Source of the DNA: Serratia surfactantfaciens
GTDB lineage: Bacteria > Pseudomonadota > Gammaproteobacteria > Enterobacterales > Enterobacteriaceae
DNA: 64,000 bases
Direction of reading: 5' to 3'
NCBI RefSeq assembly: GCF_001642805.2
Contig: NZ_CP016948.1
Span: forward strand, 620,001 to 684,000
Shown: piece by piece, positions 47,459 to 56,494 of the stretch
Position numbering within the stretch: position 1 is the first letter of the stretch
How the letters are laid out: each line of letters opens with the position of its first letter
The notes under the pieces: model-generated
What the model was told of the DNA's origin: nothing
Seen by the model: only the letters and a program-made list of their open reading frames with translations
Database searches by the model: none
Made by a program: the position numbers and the translations under genes

Positions 47459-48155
47459 ATCTATTACTCATTAAATGTATTTTTGGGTTTTTTATAGTCA
47501 TCCATAAGGCGTGCGGGCACGCTTTTCCATGGTGTTATTGCAATCGCGATTGACGTGTTTTTTATTAATCCCTCTTAATTATTTTTCATTTTTATTTATG
47601 TATGTAGCCAAATGCATTCATCATGAGAATTATTAAAGGGCACGCCACTGGCATAGGTGGCATGCCAGAGCCGACATAACTGTTATGTTCAGCGAGTCAT
47701 AGGCGTGTCTGTACCGACCGTGGGCGGCAATATGTTATATATCGATTAATTAATGTTTGTTATTTTCTTAATTTTATCTATGTATATTAATTATGATAAT
47801 CGCTTTGGTTATTTATATTAATTATGTTTTTAATGACGCCAGGTGGTTATGTGTATTGCTAATGTAAAGGTGACTAACCGTGCGGCGGCAAATTCTATTT
47901 TAAATCTTGAGCAGGCTTATTAATCTATCAATAATTCGTGAGTCTGTCTCTCATTCTCTATGACTGCTCGTTTTCGATAAGAAAATCGCAGCAGACGTTA
48001 GGATAATGGCTTTTGGTATTTTGAAAGTGGATGAACGAATGTGGCTGGGGGATTTAAGCGTAATGCGGTAGTGCCATGCGACGGATGTGCGGTAAGCTAG
48101 GGGCAATCGAACGGCCTGAAACCGGTTCCTCTTTTACCCTTTGCAAGGAGAACAC
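47459..48155. other. AT-rich intergenic region between the acyltransferase and pgl
   Basis: Nearly 700 bases with no credible gene. Strongly AT-rich from ~47560 to ~47900 in an otherwise GC-rich window. Contains two direct copies of TATATTAATTATG (47783-47795 and 47814-47826, 31 bases apart, about three helical turns). Likely H-NS-silenced promoter DNA of the acyltransferase, or a remnant of transferred DNA; both are inferences. The pgl promoter should lie near its right end. Confidence 0.6.
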
Positions 48156-49151
48156 ATGAAGCAAATCGTTTATGTCGCCAGCCCGGAGAGCCAGCAGATC
48201 CACGTCTGGCAGTTGGACGACGCCGGCGCGCTGACGCTGCTGCAAACCGTTGACGTGCCGGGCCAGGTGCAGCCGATGACCCTTCATCCGGACAAGACCC
48301 ACCTGTACGTCGGCGTGCGTCCGGCGTTCGGCATCGTCAGCTACCGCATCGAGGCGGACGGCACGCTGCAGCAGGCCGGCATGGCGCCGCTGCCGGGCAG
48401 CCCGACCCATATCTCCACCGATTTGCAGGGGCGTTATCTGTTCTCCGCCTCCTACAGCGGCAACTGCGCCAGCATCAGCCCGATCGGCCACGACGGCGTG
48501 GTAACGGCGCCGATCCAGCAGATCGACGGCCTGAACGCGCCGCACTCGGCGAACATCGATCCGACCAACCAGCTGGTGCTGGTGCCGTGCCTGAAAGAAG
48601 ACCGCATCCGCCTGTTCAATCTGAGCCTGGCCGGGCAGCTGACGCCGCACGCGCAGGACGCGGTGGATATCGCCGCCGACGCCGGTCCGCGCCATATGGC
48701 GTTCCACCACAACGACAAGTTCGCCTACTGCGTCAATGAGCTGAATGGCACGGTAGACGTGCTGGCCATTTCGGAAAACGGCGGCAAGTACAGCGTGACG
48801 CAGACGCTGGACATCATGCCGAGCGATTTCGACGGCACCCGCTGGGCGGCGGACATTCATATCACGCCGAACGGCCGCTTCCTGTACACCAGCGATCGCA
48901 CCGCCAGCATTCTGACCATCTTCAGCGTTTCCGAAGACGGCGGCACGCTGAGCCTGGTCGGCTATCATCCGACTGAAACGCAGCCGCGTGGTTTCAATAT
49001 CGATCACAGCGGCCGCTTCGTGATTTCGTCCGGCCAGAAATCCGATCACATCGCGGTGCATGAGATTGACCAGAGCAGCGGCGAGCTGACCACGCTGGCG
49101 CGTTATCCGGTGGGCAAAGGCCCGATGTGGGTGAGCGTGCTGGCGAAGTAA
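48156..49151 (+). CDS. pgl: 6-phosphogluconolactonase
   Basis: 331 residues from [18 protein letters not shown], the exact E. coli Pgl length; a start five codons upstream is not supported. Seven-bladed beta-propeller lactonase of the YbhE type. Hydrolyses 6-phosphogluconolactone in the oxidative pentose phosphate pathway. Conserved stretches [20 protein letters not shown] and [16 protein letters not shown] are visible. Confidence 0.97.
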   Translation: MKQIVYVASPESQQIHVWQLDDAGALTLLQTVDVPGQVQPMTLHPDKTHLYVGVRPAFGIVSYRIEADGTLQQAGMAPLPGSPTHISTDLQGRYLFSASYSGNCASISPIGHDGVVTAPIQQIDGLNAPHSANIDPTNQLVLVPCLKEDRIRLFNLSLAGQLTPHAQDAVDIAADAGPRHMAFHHNDKFAYCVNELNGTVDVLAISENGGKYSVTQTLDIMPSDFDGTRWAADIHITPNGRFLYTSDRTASILTIFSVSEDGGTLSLVGYHPTETQPRGFNIDHSGRFVISSGQKSDHIAVHEIDQSSGELTTLARYPVGKGPMWVSVLAK

Positions 49152-49173
49152 TTTGTCGGCCAGACTCGAGTGG

Positions 49174-49204
49174 AAAGCGCGGTGCGGTTGACCGCGCTTT
49201 TTTA
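49174..49204. terminator. Terminator between convergent pgl and ybhB
   Basis: AAAGCGCGGT, loop GCGGTTG, ACCGCGCTTT, then further T. Usable from both sides. Confidence 0.88.
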
Positions 49205-49215
49205 TTGGCGGGGGA

Positions 49216-49698
49216 TCAGTTGAACATCACCGTCAGCGTGGCGCTGCCGAGACTGTGGAAATGGACGTTGAAGCCCACCAGCGCGCCGCTGGAACCCTCA
49301 TCCACGTCAATGCGCTCCACGTCCAGCGCATGCACGGTGAACTGGTAGCGGTGGCTCTCGCCCGCTGGCGGCGCCGCGCCGCCGTAACCGGCCGAACCGA
49401 AGTCGGTGCGGGTCTGCAACGCGCCGGCGGGCAGCGGCGCTTTGCCGGAGCCCGCGCCCTGCGGCAGCTCGCGCACGTCGGCGGGAATGTTGGCCACCAC
49501 CCAGTGCCACCAGCCGGAGCCGGTCGGGGCATCGGGATCGTAAACGGCGATCACGAAGCTCTTGGTGCCGGCCGGCACGCCGTCCCAGGCCAGGTGGGGC
49601 GACAGGTTATCGCCGTGGTAGCCCATGCCGTTGAAAACCTGCTGCTGCGGCAGCTTGCCGCCGTCCTGCAGATCGTTGCTGTACAAACGAAAAGCCAT
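49216..49698 (-). CDS. ybhB: PEBP-family protein YbhB
   Basis: 160 residues from MAFRLYSNDLQDGG; the frame stays open far upstream, but homologues begin here. Phosphatidylethanolamine-binding protein fold with the ligand-site motif YDPDAPTGSGWWHWVVANIP (~52-71). Bacterial members are cytoplasmic with no settled function, possibly modulating kinases. Confidence 0.94.
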   Translation of the reverse strand: MAFRLYSNDLQDGGKLPQQQVFNGMGYHGDNLSPHLAWDGVPAGTKSFVIAVYDPDAPTGSGWWHWVVANIPADVRELPQGAGSGKAPLPAGALQTRTDFGSAGYGGAAPPAGESHRYQFTVHALDVERIDVDEGSSGALVGFNVHFHSLGSATLTVMFN

Positions 49699-49730
49699 AG
49701 TGACTCCCAGTTGCGATAAAAGCAGAGCCC

Positions 49731-50702
49731 TTAAGCTAGATCTTTTTGGTGGAACAATACAAGCCCTTGCGCCAGCGGCGGGCGGTTGATCTCGACGGTG
49801 ACATGCACCAGTTCGGGATGAACGGCCAACAGTCGACGTATCCTGTCGGCGGTGAGGGCGCGATCGGCGCTGCTCAGGGCGATGACGCAATGATATTTTC
49901 CTTTGCCGATACGGCCTAAATGCAAATCGGTCAGCGTGAGCGAGTGGCCGGAGGTGGCCAGCGTTTGACGAATCTCTTGTGCAACGGGAGCGTCCATTTC
50001 GGCATCCAGCAAAATCTTCCCGCTATCGCGCATCAGGCTATAGGCCCAGGCGGCAACCATCATCGCGCCGACGATGCCCATCAGAGGATCGAGCCAAACG
50101 GCGCCCCAAAGCTTGCCGCCGAACAGTGCGACGATCGCCAGTACCGAAGTGGCCGCGTCGGCGATGACGTGGATATAAGCGGAACGCAGGTTGAGGTCAT
50201 GATGATGGTCATCGTGATCATCCCCGTGATGATGATGGTGGTGGCCGCCGCCGCGCAACAGCCAAGCGCAAAGCAGATTGACGGCCAGCCCGATCGTACC
50301 GATGGCGATGGCTTCGTTGTAATGAATCGGGCTGGGATTCATCAGCCTCTGCGCAGACTGGAACAGCATCAGCGCTGCCACCAGCACCAACAACACCGCG
50401 CTGGTGTAGCCGGCCAGCACTTCTATCTTCCAGGTGCCGAGGCTGAAGCGGCGATCTTTAGCCAGCCGTCGTGCGGCGCCGTAAGCCAGCACCGACAGGC
50501 CCAGAGCCAGCGCGTGCGAGCTCATGTGCCAACCGTCGGCCAGCAATGCCATCGAGTTAAACAGCCAGCCCGCGGCTATCTCGATGACCATCATACTGGC
50601 GGTGAGTATCACCGCCCATCTGGTGTTTCTTTCAGCCAATGGGTTACCATCGTCAAAAACGTGGCTGTGCTCGCGGCGCAAAGCGGGCGCGTGAGAAGTC
50701 AT
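49731..50702 (-). CDS. dmeF: CDF-family divalent metal exporter (DmeF-like)
   Basis: 323 residues from the ATG at 50702 (GAGGAA site); the longer frame starts with TTG. Six membrane helices, metal-site motif ALLADGWHMSSHALALGL (helix 2) and HVIADAATSVLAIVA (helix 5). A His/Asp-rich cytosolic loop (about 20 residues, GHHHHHHGDDHDDHHHD) is typical of Co/Ni exporters of the DmeF type. Divergent from an RcnR-like sensor, which supports Ni/Co rather than Zn. Confidence 0.85.
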   Translation of the reverse strand: MTSHAPALRREHSHVFDDGNPLAERNTRWAVILTASMMVIEIAAGWLFNSMALLADGWHMSSHALALGLSVLAYGAARRLAKDRRFSLGTWKIEVLAGYTSAVLLVLVAALMLFQSAQRLMNPSPIHYNEAIAIGTIGLAVNLLCAWLLRGGGHHHHHHGDDHDDHHHDLNLRSAYIHVIADAATSVLAIVALFGGKLWGAVWLDPLMGIVGAMMVAAWAYSLMRDSGKILLDAEMDAPVAQEIRQTLATSGHSLTLTDLHLGRIGKGKYHCVIALSSADRALTADRIRRLLAVHPELVHVTVEINRPPLAQGLVLFHQKDLA

Positions 50703-50739
50703 GGTGAAGTTCCTCAGCAAAAGGTAGTGTGCTGAAATA

Positions 50740-50759
50740 TACTATACCCCAGTATAGTA
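50740..50759. promoter_or_regulatory. Palindromic operator between dmeF and the RcnR-like gene
   Basis: TACTATA-CCCCAG-TATAGTA, a 20-base palindrome with a C-run centre. It fits the RcnR/DmeR type of operator (AT-rich arms around a G/C tract) and overlaps both divergent promoters. Confidence 0.75.
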
Positions 50760-50780
50760 AATAACAATCAGGCGGAAATG

Positions 50781-51056
50781 ATGAGTCATACCATCAGAGA
50801 TCAAAAGAAGCTGTTGGCGCGGGTGCGCCGCATTAAAGGGCAGGCCGAAGCGCTGGAGCGCGCGCTGGAAAGCGGCGGTGAGTGTTCTGCTATTCTGCAG
50901 CAGATTGCGGCGGTGCGCGGCGCGGTCAACGGTTTGATGGCGCAGGTGCTGGAAGGGCACGTGCGCGAACACTTGGCTGCTGCGGACGCCACGCCGCAGC
51001 AGCGTGAGCAAGACATCGAGCAATTGATGACCGTCTTACGTTCCTATATGAAATAA
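50781..51056 (+). CDS. RcnR-like nickel/cobalt-sensing repressor
   Basis: 91 residues from the second ATG (50781), better spaced from the AGGCGGA site than the ATG at 50778. CsoR/RcnR all-helical fold. The four Ni/Co ligands known from E. coli RcnR are all present: His3 (MSHTIRD), Cys35 (GECSAIL), His60 and His64 (GHVREH). His64, rather than Glu, separates it from formaldehyde-sensing FrmR. Expected to release the operator when metal binds. Its stop lies two bases before the next gene. Confidence 0.9.
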   Translation: MSHTIRDQKKLLARVRRIKGQAEALERALESGGECSAILQQIAAVRGAVNGLMAQVLEGHVREHLAAADATPQQREQDIEQLMTVLRSYMK

Positions 51057-51058
51057 CC

Positions 51059-51460
51059 ATGATTTCACTGAAAAAACGCACGCCGTGGTTTGGCTGGCTG
51101 CGCCGTTGGGCCAAAAGCATCAAGCGCGATATCTATGCGCTGTGGCTGGCGGCCCGCGATCGCCGCACCCCGTGGTACGCCAAGCTGATCGCGCTGCTGG
51201 TGGCCGGCTATGCGATCTCGCCGATCGATCTGATCCCGGACTTCATTCCGGTATTGGGCTATCTGGATGATGTGATCATTGTGCCGTTGGGCATCATGCT
51301 GGCGGTGCGCCTGATCCCCAAGCCGCTGATGGCCGAGCTGCGCGAGAAGGCGCAACAGCGTGTCGATAATCCCACCGGCCGCATGGCGGCGGCGATGATC
51401 ATTTTACTCTGGCTGCTGTGCCTGGGGCTGCTGGCCCGCTATCTGGACCAGCATTGGTAG
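51059..51460 (+). CDS. YkvA-family (DUF1232) small membrane protein
   Basis: 133 residues. Signature of the family ARDRRTPWYAKLIALLVAGYAISPIDLIPDFIPVLGYLDD (~33-72), and a C-terminal membrane helix (~108-126). Two bases after the RcnR-like gene, so probably co-transcribed with it. Function unknown in the family. Confidence 0.88.
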   Translation: MISLKKRTPWFGWLRRWAKSIKRDIYALWLAARDRRTPWYAKLIALLVAGYAISPIDLIPDFIPVLGYLDDVIIVPLGIMLAVRLIPKPLMAELREKAQQRVDNPTGRMAAAMIILLWLLCLGLLARYLDQHW

Positions 51461-51463
51461 GGG

Positions 51464-52738
51464 TCAGCGCGCGGCTGCGGCCACGGCTGCGGTCAGGCGG
51501 CTGAGCTGTTCCGCTTCGATGATGTAAGGCGGCATCAGGTAAATCAGTTTGCCGAACGGCCGGATCCACACCCCGCGCTCGACGAAACCGCGCTGCAGTT
51601 CGGCGACATCCACCGGTTCGCGCATCTCCACCACCCCAATCGCCCCCAGCACCCGCACGTCCGCCACCTTCGGCAGCGCCGCTAACGGCAGCAGTTCCTG
51701 CTTCAGCTGGGCTTCGATGGCGCTCACCTGTGCCTGCCAGCGATTTTCCGCCAGCAGCGCCATGCTGGCGTCCGCCACCGCGCAGGCCAGCGGGTTGCCC
51801 ATAAAGGTCGGCCCGTGCATGAAGCAACCGGCTGCGCCGTTGCTGATGGTCTCCGCCACGTGGCGGGTGGTCAGAGTGGCGGAGAGGGTCATGTAACCGC
51901 CGGTCAGCGCCTTGCCCAGGCAGAGAATGTCCGGCACCACCTGCGCGTGTTCGCAGGCGAATAGCTTGCCGGTGCGGCCGAAGCCGGTGGCGATCTCGTC
52001 GGCGATCAGCAGCACCTGATGGCGATCGCACAGCTCGCGTACCCGCTTGAGGTAGGTTGGGTGGTAGATGCGCATGCCGCCGGCGCCTTGCACCACCGGC
52101 TCCAGGATCACCGCCGCCACCTCACCGGCGTGCTGCTCCAGCAGCGCGGCGAACGGGGCGATGTCCTCTTCACGCCATTCTTCGTCGAAGCGGCACTGCG
52201 GCGCGGTGGCGAACAGATGCGGTGCCAGATAGCCCTGATAGAGGCTATGCATCGAGTTGTCCGGATCGCAGACCGACATTGCGCCGAAGGTATCGCCGTG
52301 ATAGCCGTGGCGCAGCGTCAGGATGCGCTGCCGCCGCTCACCGCGCGCCTGCCAGTACTGCAGCGCCATCTTCAGCGACACTTCCACCGCCACCGAACCG
52401 GAATCCGCCAGGAACACGCACTGCAACGCTTCCGGCGTCATATCCACTAACCGGCGGCACAGCGAGATGGCGGCCGGATGGGTAATACCGCCGAACATCA
52501 CGTGCGACATCTTTTCCAGCTGCTGGCTGGCGGCCTGATTCAGGTGCGGATGGTTGTAACCGTGGATCGCCGCCCACCAGGAGGACATGCCGTCCACCAG
52601 ACGCCGGCCGTCGGCCAGCTGCAGCTCGACGCCGCTGGCCGACTCGATCGGATAACAGGGCAGCGGGCGGCTCATGGAGGTGTAGGGGTGCCAGATATGA
52701 CGTTGGTCGAACGCCAGGTCGGAAGCGGTCACGGACAT
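51464..52738 (-). CDS. bioA: Adenosylmethionine-8-amino-7-oxononanoate aminotransferase
   Basis: 424 residues from [19 protein letters not shown]; the frame runs on upstream through the operator but homologues start here. PLP enzyme converting KAPA to DAPA with SAM as amino donor. HIWHPYTSM (~14-22), [15 protein letters not shown] (Asp in the PLP pocket) and [13 protein letters not shown] (Schiff-base Lys) are visible. Divergent from bioBFCD. Confidence 0.97.
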   Translation of the reverse strand: MSVTASDLAFDQRHIWHPYTSMSRPLPCYPIESASGVELQLADGRRLVDGMSSWWAAIHGYNHPHLNQAASQQLEKMSHVMFGGITHPAAISLCRRLVDMTPEALQCVFLADSGSVAVEVSLKMALQYWQARGERRQRILTLRHGYHGDTFGAMSVCDPDNSMHSLYQGYLAPHLFATAPQCRFDEEWREEDIAPFAALLEQHAGEVAAVILEPVVQGAGGMRIYHPTYLKRVRELCDRHQVLLIADEIATGFGRTGKLFACEHAQVVPDILCLGKALTGGYMTLSATLTTRHVAETISNGAAGCFMHGPTFMGNPLACAVADASMALLAENRWQAQVSAIEAQLKQELLPLAALPKVADVRVLGAIGVVEMREPVDVAELQRGFVERGVWIRPFGKLIYLMPPYIIEAEQLSRLTAAVAAAAR

Positions 52739-52740
52739 AC

Positions 52741-52774
52741 TTGTAAACCAAATTGAATTAAGATTGGTTGACAG
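52741..52774. promoter_or_regulatory. BirA operator of the divergent bio operon
   Basis: TTGTAAACC-N16-GGTTGACAG. Left arm perfect and right arm 7 of 9 for the biotin repressor site. It begins two bases before bioA and overlaps the face-to-face promoters, as in E. coli. Confidence 0.92.
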
Positions 52775-52823
52775 TATATCCACAATATTTAAACTGGCGA
52801 CACTTTTTCGTTTTGGAGACGCC

Positions 52824-53864
52824 ATGATGGCCGACCGCATTCACTGGACAGTAGGGCAAGCCCAGGCCCTGTTTGATAAACCTCTGCTTGAACTGCTGTT
52901 CGAAGCGCAAACCGTACACCGCCAGCACTTCGACCCGCGTCAGGTGCAGGTCAGCACGCTGTTGTCGATCAAGACCGGCGCCTGCCCGGAAGACTGCAAA
53001 TACTGCCCGCAGAGCTCGCGCTACAAAACCGGCCTGGAGTCGGAGCGGTTGATGCAGGTTGAGCAGGTGCTGGAATCGGCGCGCAAGGCCAAGGCGAACG
53101 GCTCGACCCGTTTTTGCATGGGCGCGGCGTGGAAGAACCCGCACGAGCGCGACATGCCTTATCTGCAGCAGATGGTGCAGGGCGTGAAAGCGATGGGCAT
53201 GGAAACCTGCATGACGCTGGGTACGCTGGATGGCACCCAGGCCGAGCGGTTGGCGGAGGCCGGGCTGGATTACTACAACCATAACCTCGACACCTCGCCG
53301 GAGTTCTACGGCAGCATCATCACCACCCGCAGCTACCAGGAACGTTTGGATACGCTCGACAAGGTGCGCGACGCCGGCATCAAAGTCTGTTCCGGCGGCA
53401 TCGTCGGGCTGGGAGAAACGGTGCGCGATCGCGCCGGGCTGCTGGTGCAGCTGGCCAACCTGCCGAAGCCGCCGGAGAGCGTGCCGATCAACATGCTGGT
53501 GAAGGTGAAAGGTACGCCGCTGGCGGATAACGACGATGTCGATCCATTCGATTTCATCCGTACCATCGCAGTCGCGCGCATCATGATGCCGGCCTCTTAT
53601 GTCCGTCTCTCCGCCGGTCGTGAACAGATGAATGAACAGACGCAGGCGATGTGCTTCATGGCCGGCGCCAACTCGATCTTCTACGGCTGCAAGCTGCTGA
53701 CCACGCCGAACCCGGAAGAAGACAAAGACCTGCAGCTGTTCCGCAAGCTGGGGTTGAACCCGCAGCAGACCGCCACCGAACACGGCGACAACCAGCAACA
53801 GCAGGTGCTGGCTAAGCAGCTGCTGAATGCCGATACCGCCGAGTTTTACAACGCGGCGCCGTGA
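52824..53864 (+). CDS. bioB: Biotin synthase
   Basis: 346 residues from ATG 52824 (the next codon is also ATG; GGAG just upstream). Radical SAM enzyme inserting sulfur into dethiobiotin. The [4Fe-4S] motif CPEDCKYC (~54-61) and the [2Fe-2S] site residues, including [16 protein letters not shown]-type METCMTLG and the Arg in YVRLSAGRE, are present. Stop overlaps the bioF start. Confidence 0.98.
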   Translation: MMADRIHWTVGQAQALFDKPLLELLFEAQTVHRQHFDPRQVQVSTLLSIKTGACPEDCKYCPQSSRYKTGLESERLMQVEQVLESARKAKANGSTRFCMGAAWKNPHERDMPYLQQMVQGVKAMGMETCMTLGTLDGTQAERLAEAGLDYYNHNLDTSPEFYGSIITTRSYQERLDTLDKVRDAGIKVCSGGIVGLGETVRDRAGLLVQLANLPKPPESVPINMLVKVKGTPLADNDDVDPFDFIRTIAVARIMMPASYVRLSAGREQMNEQTQAMCFMAGANSIFYGCKLLTTPNPEEDKDLQLFRKLGLNPQQTATEHGDNQQQQVLAKQLLNADTAEFYNAAP

Positions 53865-55015
53865 TGAGCTGGTCACAACGTATCGAGCAGGCGCTGGCGG
53901 AGCGGCGTTTGAACGCTGCCTACCGTCGCCGACAGGCCACCGAGGGCGGCAATGGTCGCCAGATCCGGCTTGGCGATCGTCTCTACCTGAATTTCTCCGG
54001 CAATGACTATCTGGGGCTGAGCCAGGATGCGCGGGTGATCGCCGCCTGGCAGCAGGGCGCGCAGCGTTACGGCGTCGGCAGCGGCGGTTCGGGCCACGTT
54101 ACCGGCTTTTGCGCGGCGCATCAGGCGCTGGAAGAGCAGCTAGCGGAGTGGCTCGGTTATCCGCGCGCGCTGCTGTTCATTTCCGGCTATGCCGCCAATC
54201 AGGCGGTGTTGGCGGCGCTGATGCAGAAAGGCGATCGCATTTTGGCCGATCGTCTCAGCCACGCCTCGCTGCTGGAGGCGGCGGCGCAGTCGCCGGCCGA
54301 GCTGCGCCGATTCCAGCACAATCAGCCGCAGGCATTGGCGGATCTGTTGGCCAAACCCTGCGACGGGCAGCGGCTGGCGGTGACCGAAGGGGTGTTCAGC
54401 ATGGACGGCGACGGGGCACCGTTGGCGGAACTGCATCGTTTAACCCGTGCGGCGGGCGTCTGGCTGATGGTGGACGATGCCCACGGCGTCGGCGTGCGCG
54501 GCGAGCAAGGCCGCGGCAGCTGCTGGCAGCAGGGCGTGCGCCCTGAACTGCTGGTGGCGACCTTTGGCAAGGCGTTCGGTGTCAGCGGCGCGGCGGTGCT
54601 GTGCGATGAGGCGACCGCCGAGTACCTGCTGCAGTTCGCCCGCCATCTGATTTACAGCACCGCGATGCCGCCGGCGCAGGCCTGCGCGCTGCAGGCGGCG
54701 CTGGCCTGCATTCGAGAGGGCGATGAACTGCGCGCCCGACTGCAGGACAACATTCGGCGCTTCCGCCAGGGGGCGGCGCCGCTGGCGCTGACCCTGACGG
54801 ACTCCGACACCGCCATCCAGCCGCTGCTGATAGGGGACAATCAGCGCACGCTCGATTTGGCGACAAGGCTGCGCGAGCGCGGATTGTGGGTGAGCGCCAT
54901 TCGTCCGCCGACGGTGCCGCCGGGCGGCGCGCGGCTGCGCATTACCCTGACGGCGGCGCATCAGCCGCAGGATATCGATCGTCTGCTGGAGGTATTGCAT
55001 GACGTCAGCCAATGA
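53864..55015 (+). CDS. bioF: 8-amino-7-oxononanoate synthase
   Basis: 383 residues from the ATG that overlaps the bioB TGA. PLP-dependent condensation of pimeloyl-ACP with alanine. [11 protein letters not shown] (~44-54), [21 protein letters not shown] and the Schiff-base Lys in [14 protein letters not shown] are visible. Confidence 0.97.
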   Translation: MSWSQRIEQALAERRLNAAYRRRQATEGGNGRQIRLGDRLYLNFSGNDYLGLSQDARVIAAWQQGAQRYGVGSGGSGHVTGFCAAHQALEEQLAEWLGYPRALLFISGYAANQAVLAALMQKGDRILADRLSHASLLEAAAQSPAELRRFQHNQPQALADLLAKPCDGQRLAVTEGVFSMDGDGAPLAELHRLTRAAGVWLMVDDAHGVGVRGEQGRGSCWQQGVRPELLVATFGKAFGVSGAAVLCDEATAEYLLQFARHLIYSTAMPPAQACALQAALACIREGDELRARLQDNIRRFRQGAAPLALTLTDSDTAIQPLLIGDNQRTLDLATRLRERGLWVSAIRPPTVPPGGARLRITLTAAHQPQDIDRLLEVLHDVSQ

Positions 55016-55766
55016 CAGGGTGAACAAACAGGCGGTCGCCTCGGCTTTCAGCCGCGCGGCAGGCAGCTACGACGCCGCCGCCGCGCTGCAGCGTGACGTT
55101 GGCGAGCGCTTACTGAGGATGGGGAACGCTCATCCGGGCGAACGCCTGTTGGACGCCGGCTGCGGCACCGGCTATTTCAGCCGCCGGTGGCGCGAGCGCG
55201 GCAAGCAGGTGACGGCGCTTGATCTGGCGCCGGGGATGTTGGCATTCGCCCGCCAGCAACAGGCGGCGCACCATTATCTGCTGGGCGATATCGAGCAGGT
55301 GCCGTTGCCCGACGCGGCGATGGACATCTGTTTCAGCAGCCTGGTGGTGCAGTGGTGCAGCGATCTGCCCGCAGCGTTGGCGGAGCTGTATCGCGTCACC
55401 CGGCCCGGCGGCGTGATCCTGTTCTCCACGCTGGCGGCGGGATCGCTGCAGGAGTTGGGGGACGCCTGGCAACAGGTGGATGGCGAGCGCCACGTGAACG
55501 CCTTCCTGCCGCTGGCGCAGATCCGTGCCGCCTGTGCCGACTATCGACACGAGCTGGTGACGGAGCTGCGCACCCTGAATTATCCGGACGTGATGACGCT
55601 GATGCGTTCGCTTAAGGGCATCGGGGCGACGCATCTGCACCAGGGACGCGAGGGCGGCCTGATGTCGCGCGGCCGTCTCGCCGCTTTGCAGGCGGCTTAC
55701 CCGTGCCGGCAGGGGCAGTTCCCGCTCAGCTATCATCTGGCTTATGGAGTGATTTATCGTGATTAA
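54999..55766 (+). CDS. bioC: Malonyl-ACP O-methyltransferase
   Basis: 255 residues, starting 17 bases inside bioF. SAM methyltransferase that masks malonyl-ACP to start pimelate synthesis by the fatty-acid enzymes. Motif [16 protein letters not shown] (~47-61), then ALDLAPGML. No bioH is present in the window, as expected from its separate location in E. coli. Confidence 0.97.
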   Translation: MTSANDRVNKQAVASAFSRAAGSYDAAAALQRDVGERLLRMGNAHPGERLLDAGCGTGYFSRRWRERGKQVTALDLAPGMLAFARQQQAAHHYLLGDIEQVPLPDAAMDICFSSLVVQWCSDLPAALAELYRVTRPGGVILFSTLAAGSLQELGDAWQQVDGERHVNAFLPLAQIRAACADYRHELVTELRTLNYPDVMTLMRSLKGIGATHLHQGREGGLMSRGRLAALQAAYPCRQGQFPLSYHLAYGVIYRD

Positions 55767-56439
55767 ACGTTGGTTCGTGACCGGCACCGACACCGAGGTC
55801 GGGAAAACTGTCGCCAGCAGCGCCTTGCTGCAGGCCGCCAATCTGGCGGGCTACCGCAGCGCCGGCTATAAGCCGGTGGCCTCGGGCAGCGAGATGACCA
55901 CCGAGGGGCTGCGCAACGGCGACGCGCTGGCGCTGCAGGCCAACAGCGGCGTGGCGCTGGAGTACGACGAAGTGAACCCTTACGTTTTTGCCGAACCGAC
56001 TTCGCCGCATATCGTTAGCGCCGATGAAGGCCGGCCGATCGACGCGGCGCGGCTGTCCGACGGCCTGCGCCGGCTGGAACAGCGCGCCGACTGGGTATTG
56101 GTCGAGGGCGCCGGCGGGTGGTTTACTCCGTTGTCGGCGCAGTACACCTTCGCCGACTGGGTGCAGCAGGAGCAGCTGCCGGTGATCCTGGTGGTGGGTA
56201 TCAAACTGGGCTGCATCAACCATGCGGTGTTGACGGCGCAGGCGGTGCAACAGGCGGGGCTGACGCTGGCCGGTTGGATCGCCAACGACGTGGCACCGCC
56301 GGGGCGACGGCATCAGGAATACCTGGCCACGCTGCGCCGCATGCTGCCGGCGCCGCTGCTGGGCGAAATCCCGCACCTGCCGCAGGCCGAACGGGCGCCG
56401 CTGGGGCAATATCTGGATATCAGCCTGCTGGCGCAGTGA
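55759..56439 (+). CDS. bioD: Dethiobiotin synthetase
   Basis: 226 residues from the GTG at 55759, overlapping the bioC end. ATP-dependent ring closure of DAPA with CO2. P-loop GTDTEVGKT (~9-17) and VEGAGGWFTPLS (~115-126). Last gene of bioBFCD. Confidence 0.97.
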   Translation: MIKRWFVTGTDTEVGKTVASSALLQAANLAGYRSAGYKPVASGSEMTTEGLRNGDALALQANSGVALEYDEVNPYVFAEPTSPHIVSADEGRPIDAARLSDGLRRLEQRADWVLVEGAGGWFTPLSAQYTFADWVQQEQLPVILVVGIKLGCINHAVLTAQAVQQAGLTLAGWIANDVAPPGRRHQEYLATLRRMLPAPLLGEIPHLPQAERAPLGQYLDISLLAQ

Positions 56440-56460
56440 GAGGCTCTGGCTGATTGGTAA

Positions 56461-56494
56461 CAACGCCGGGTCTTATAGCCCGGCGTTGGCTTTT
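56461..56494. terminator. Terminator between bioD and the beta-helix gene
   Basis: CAACGCCGGG, loop, CCCGGCGTTG, then GCTTTT, between convergent genes. Confidence 0.85.
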
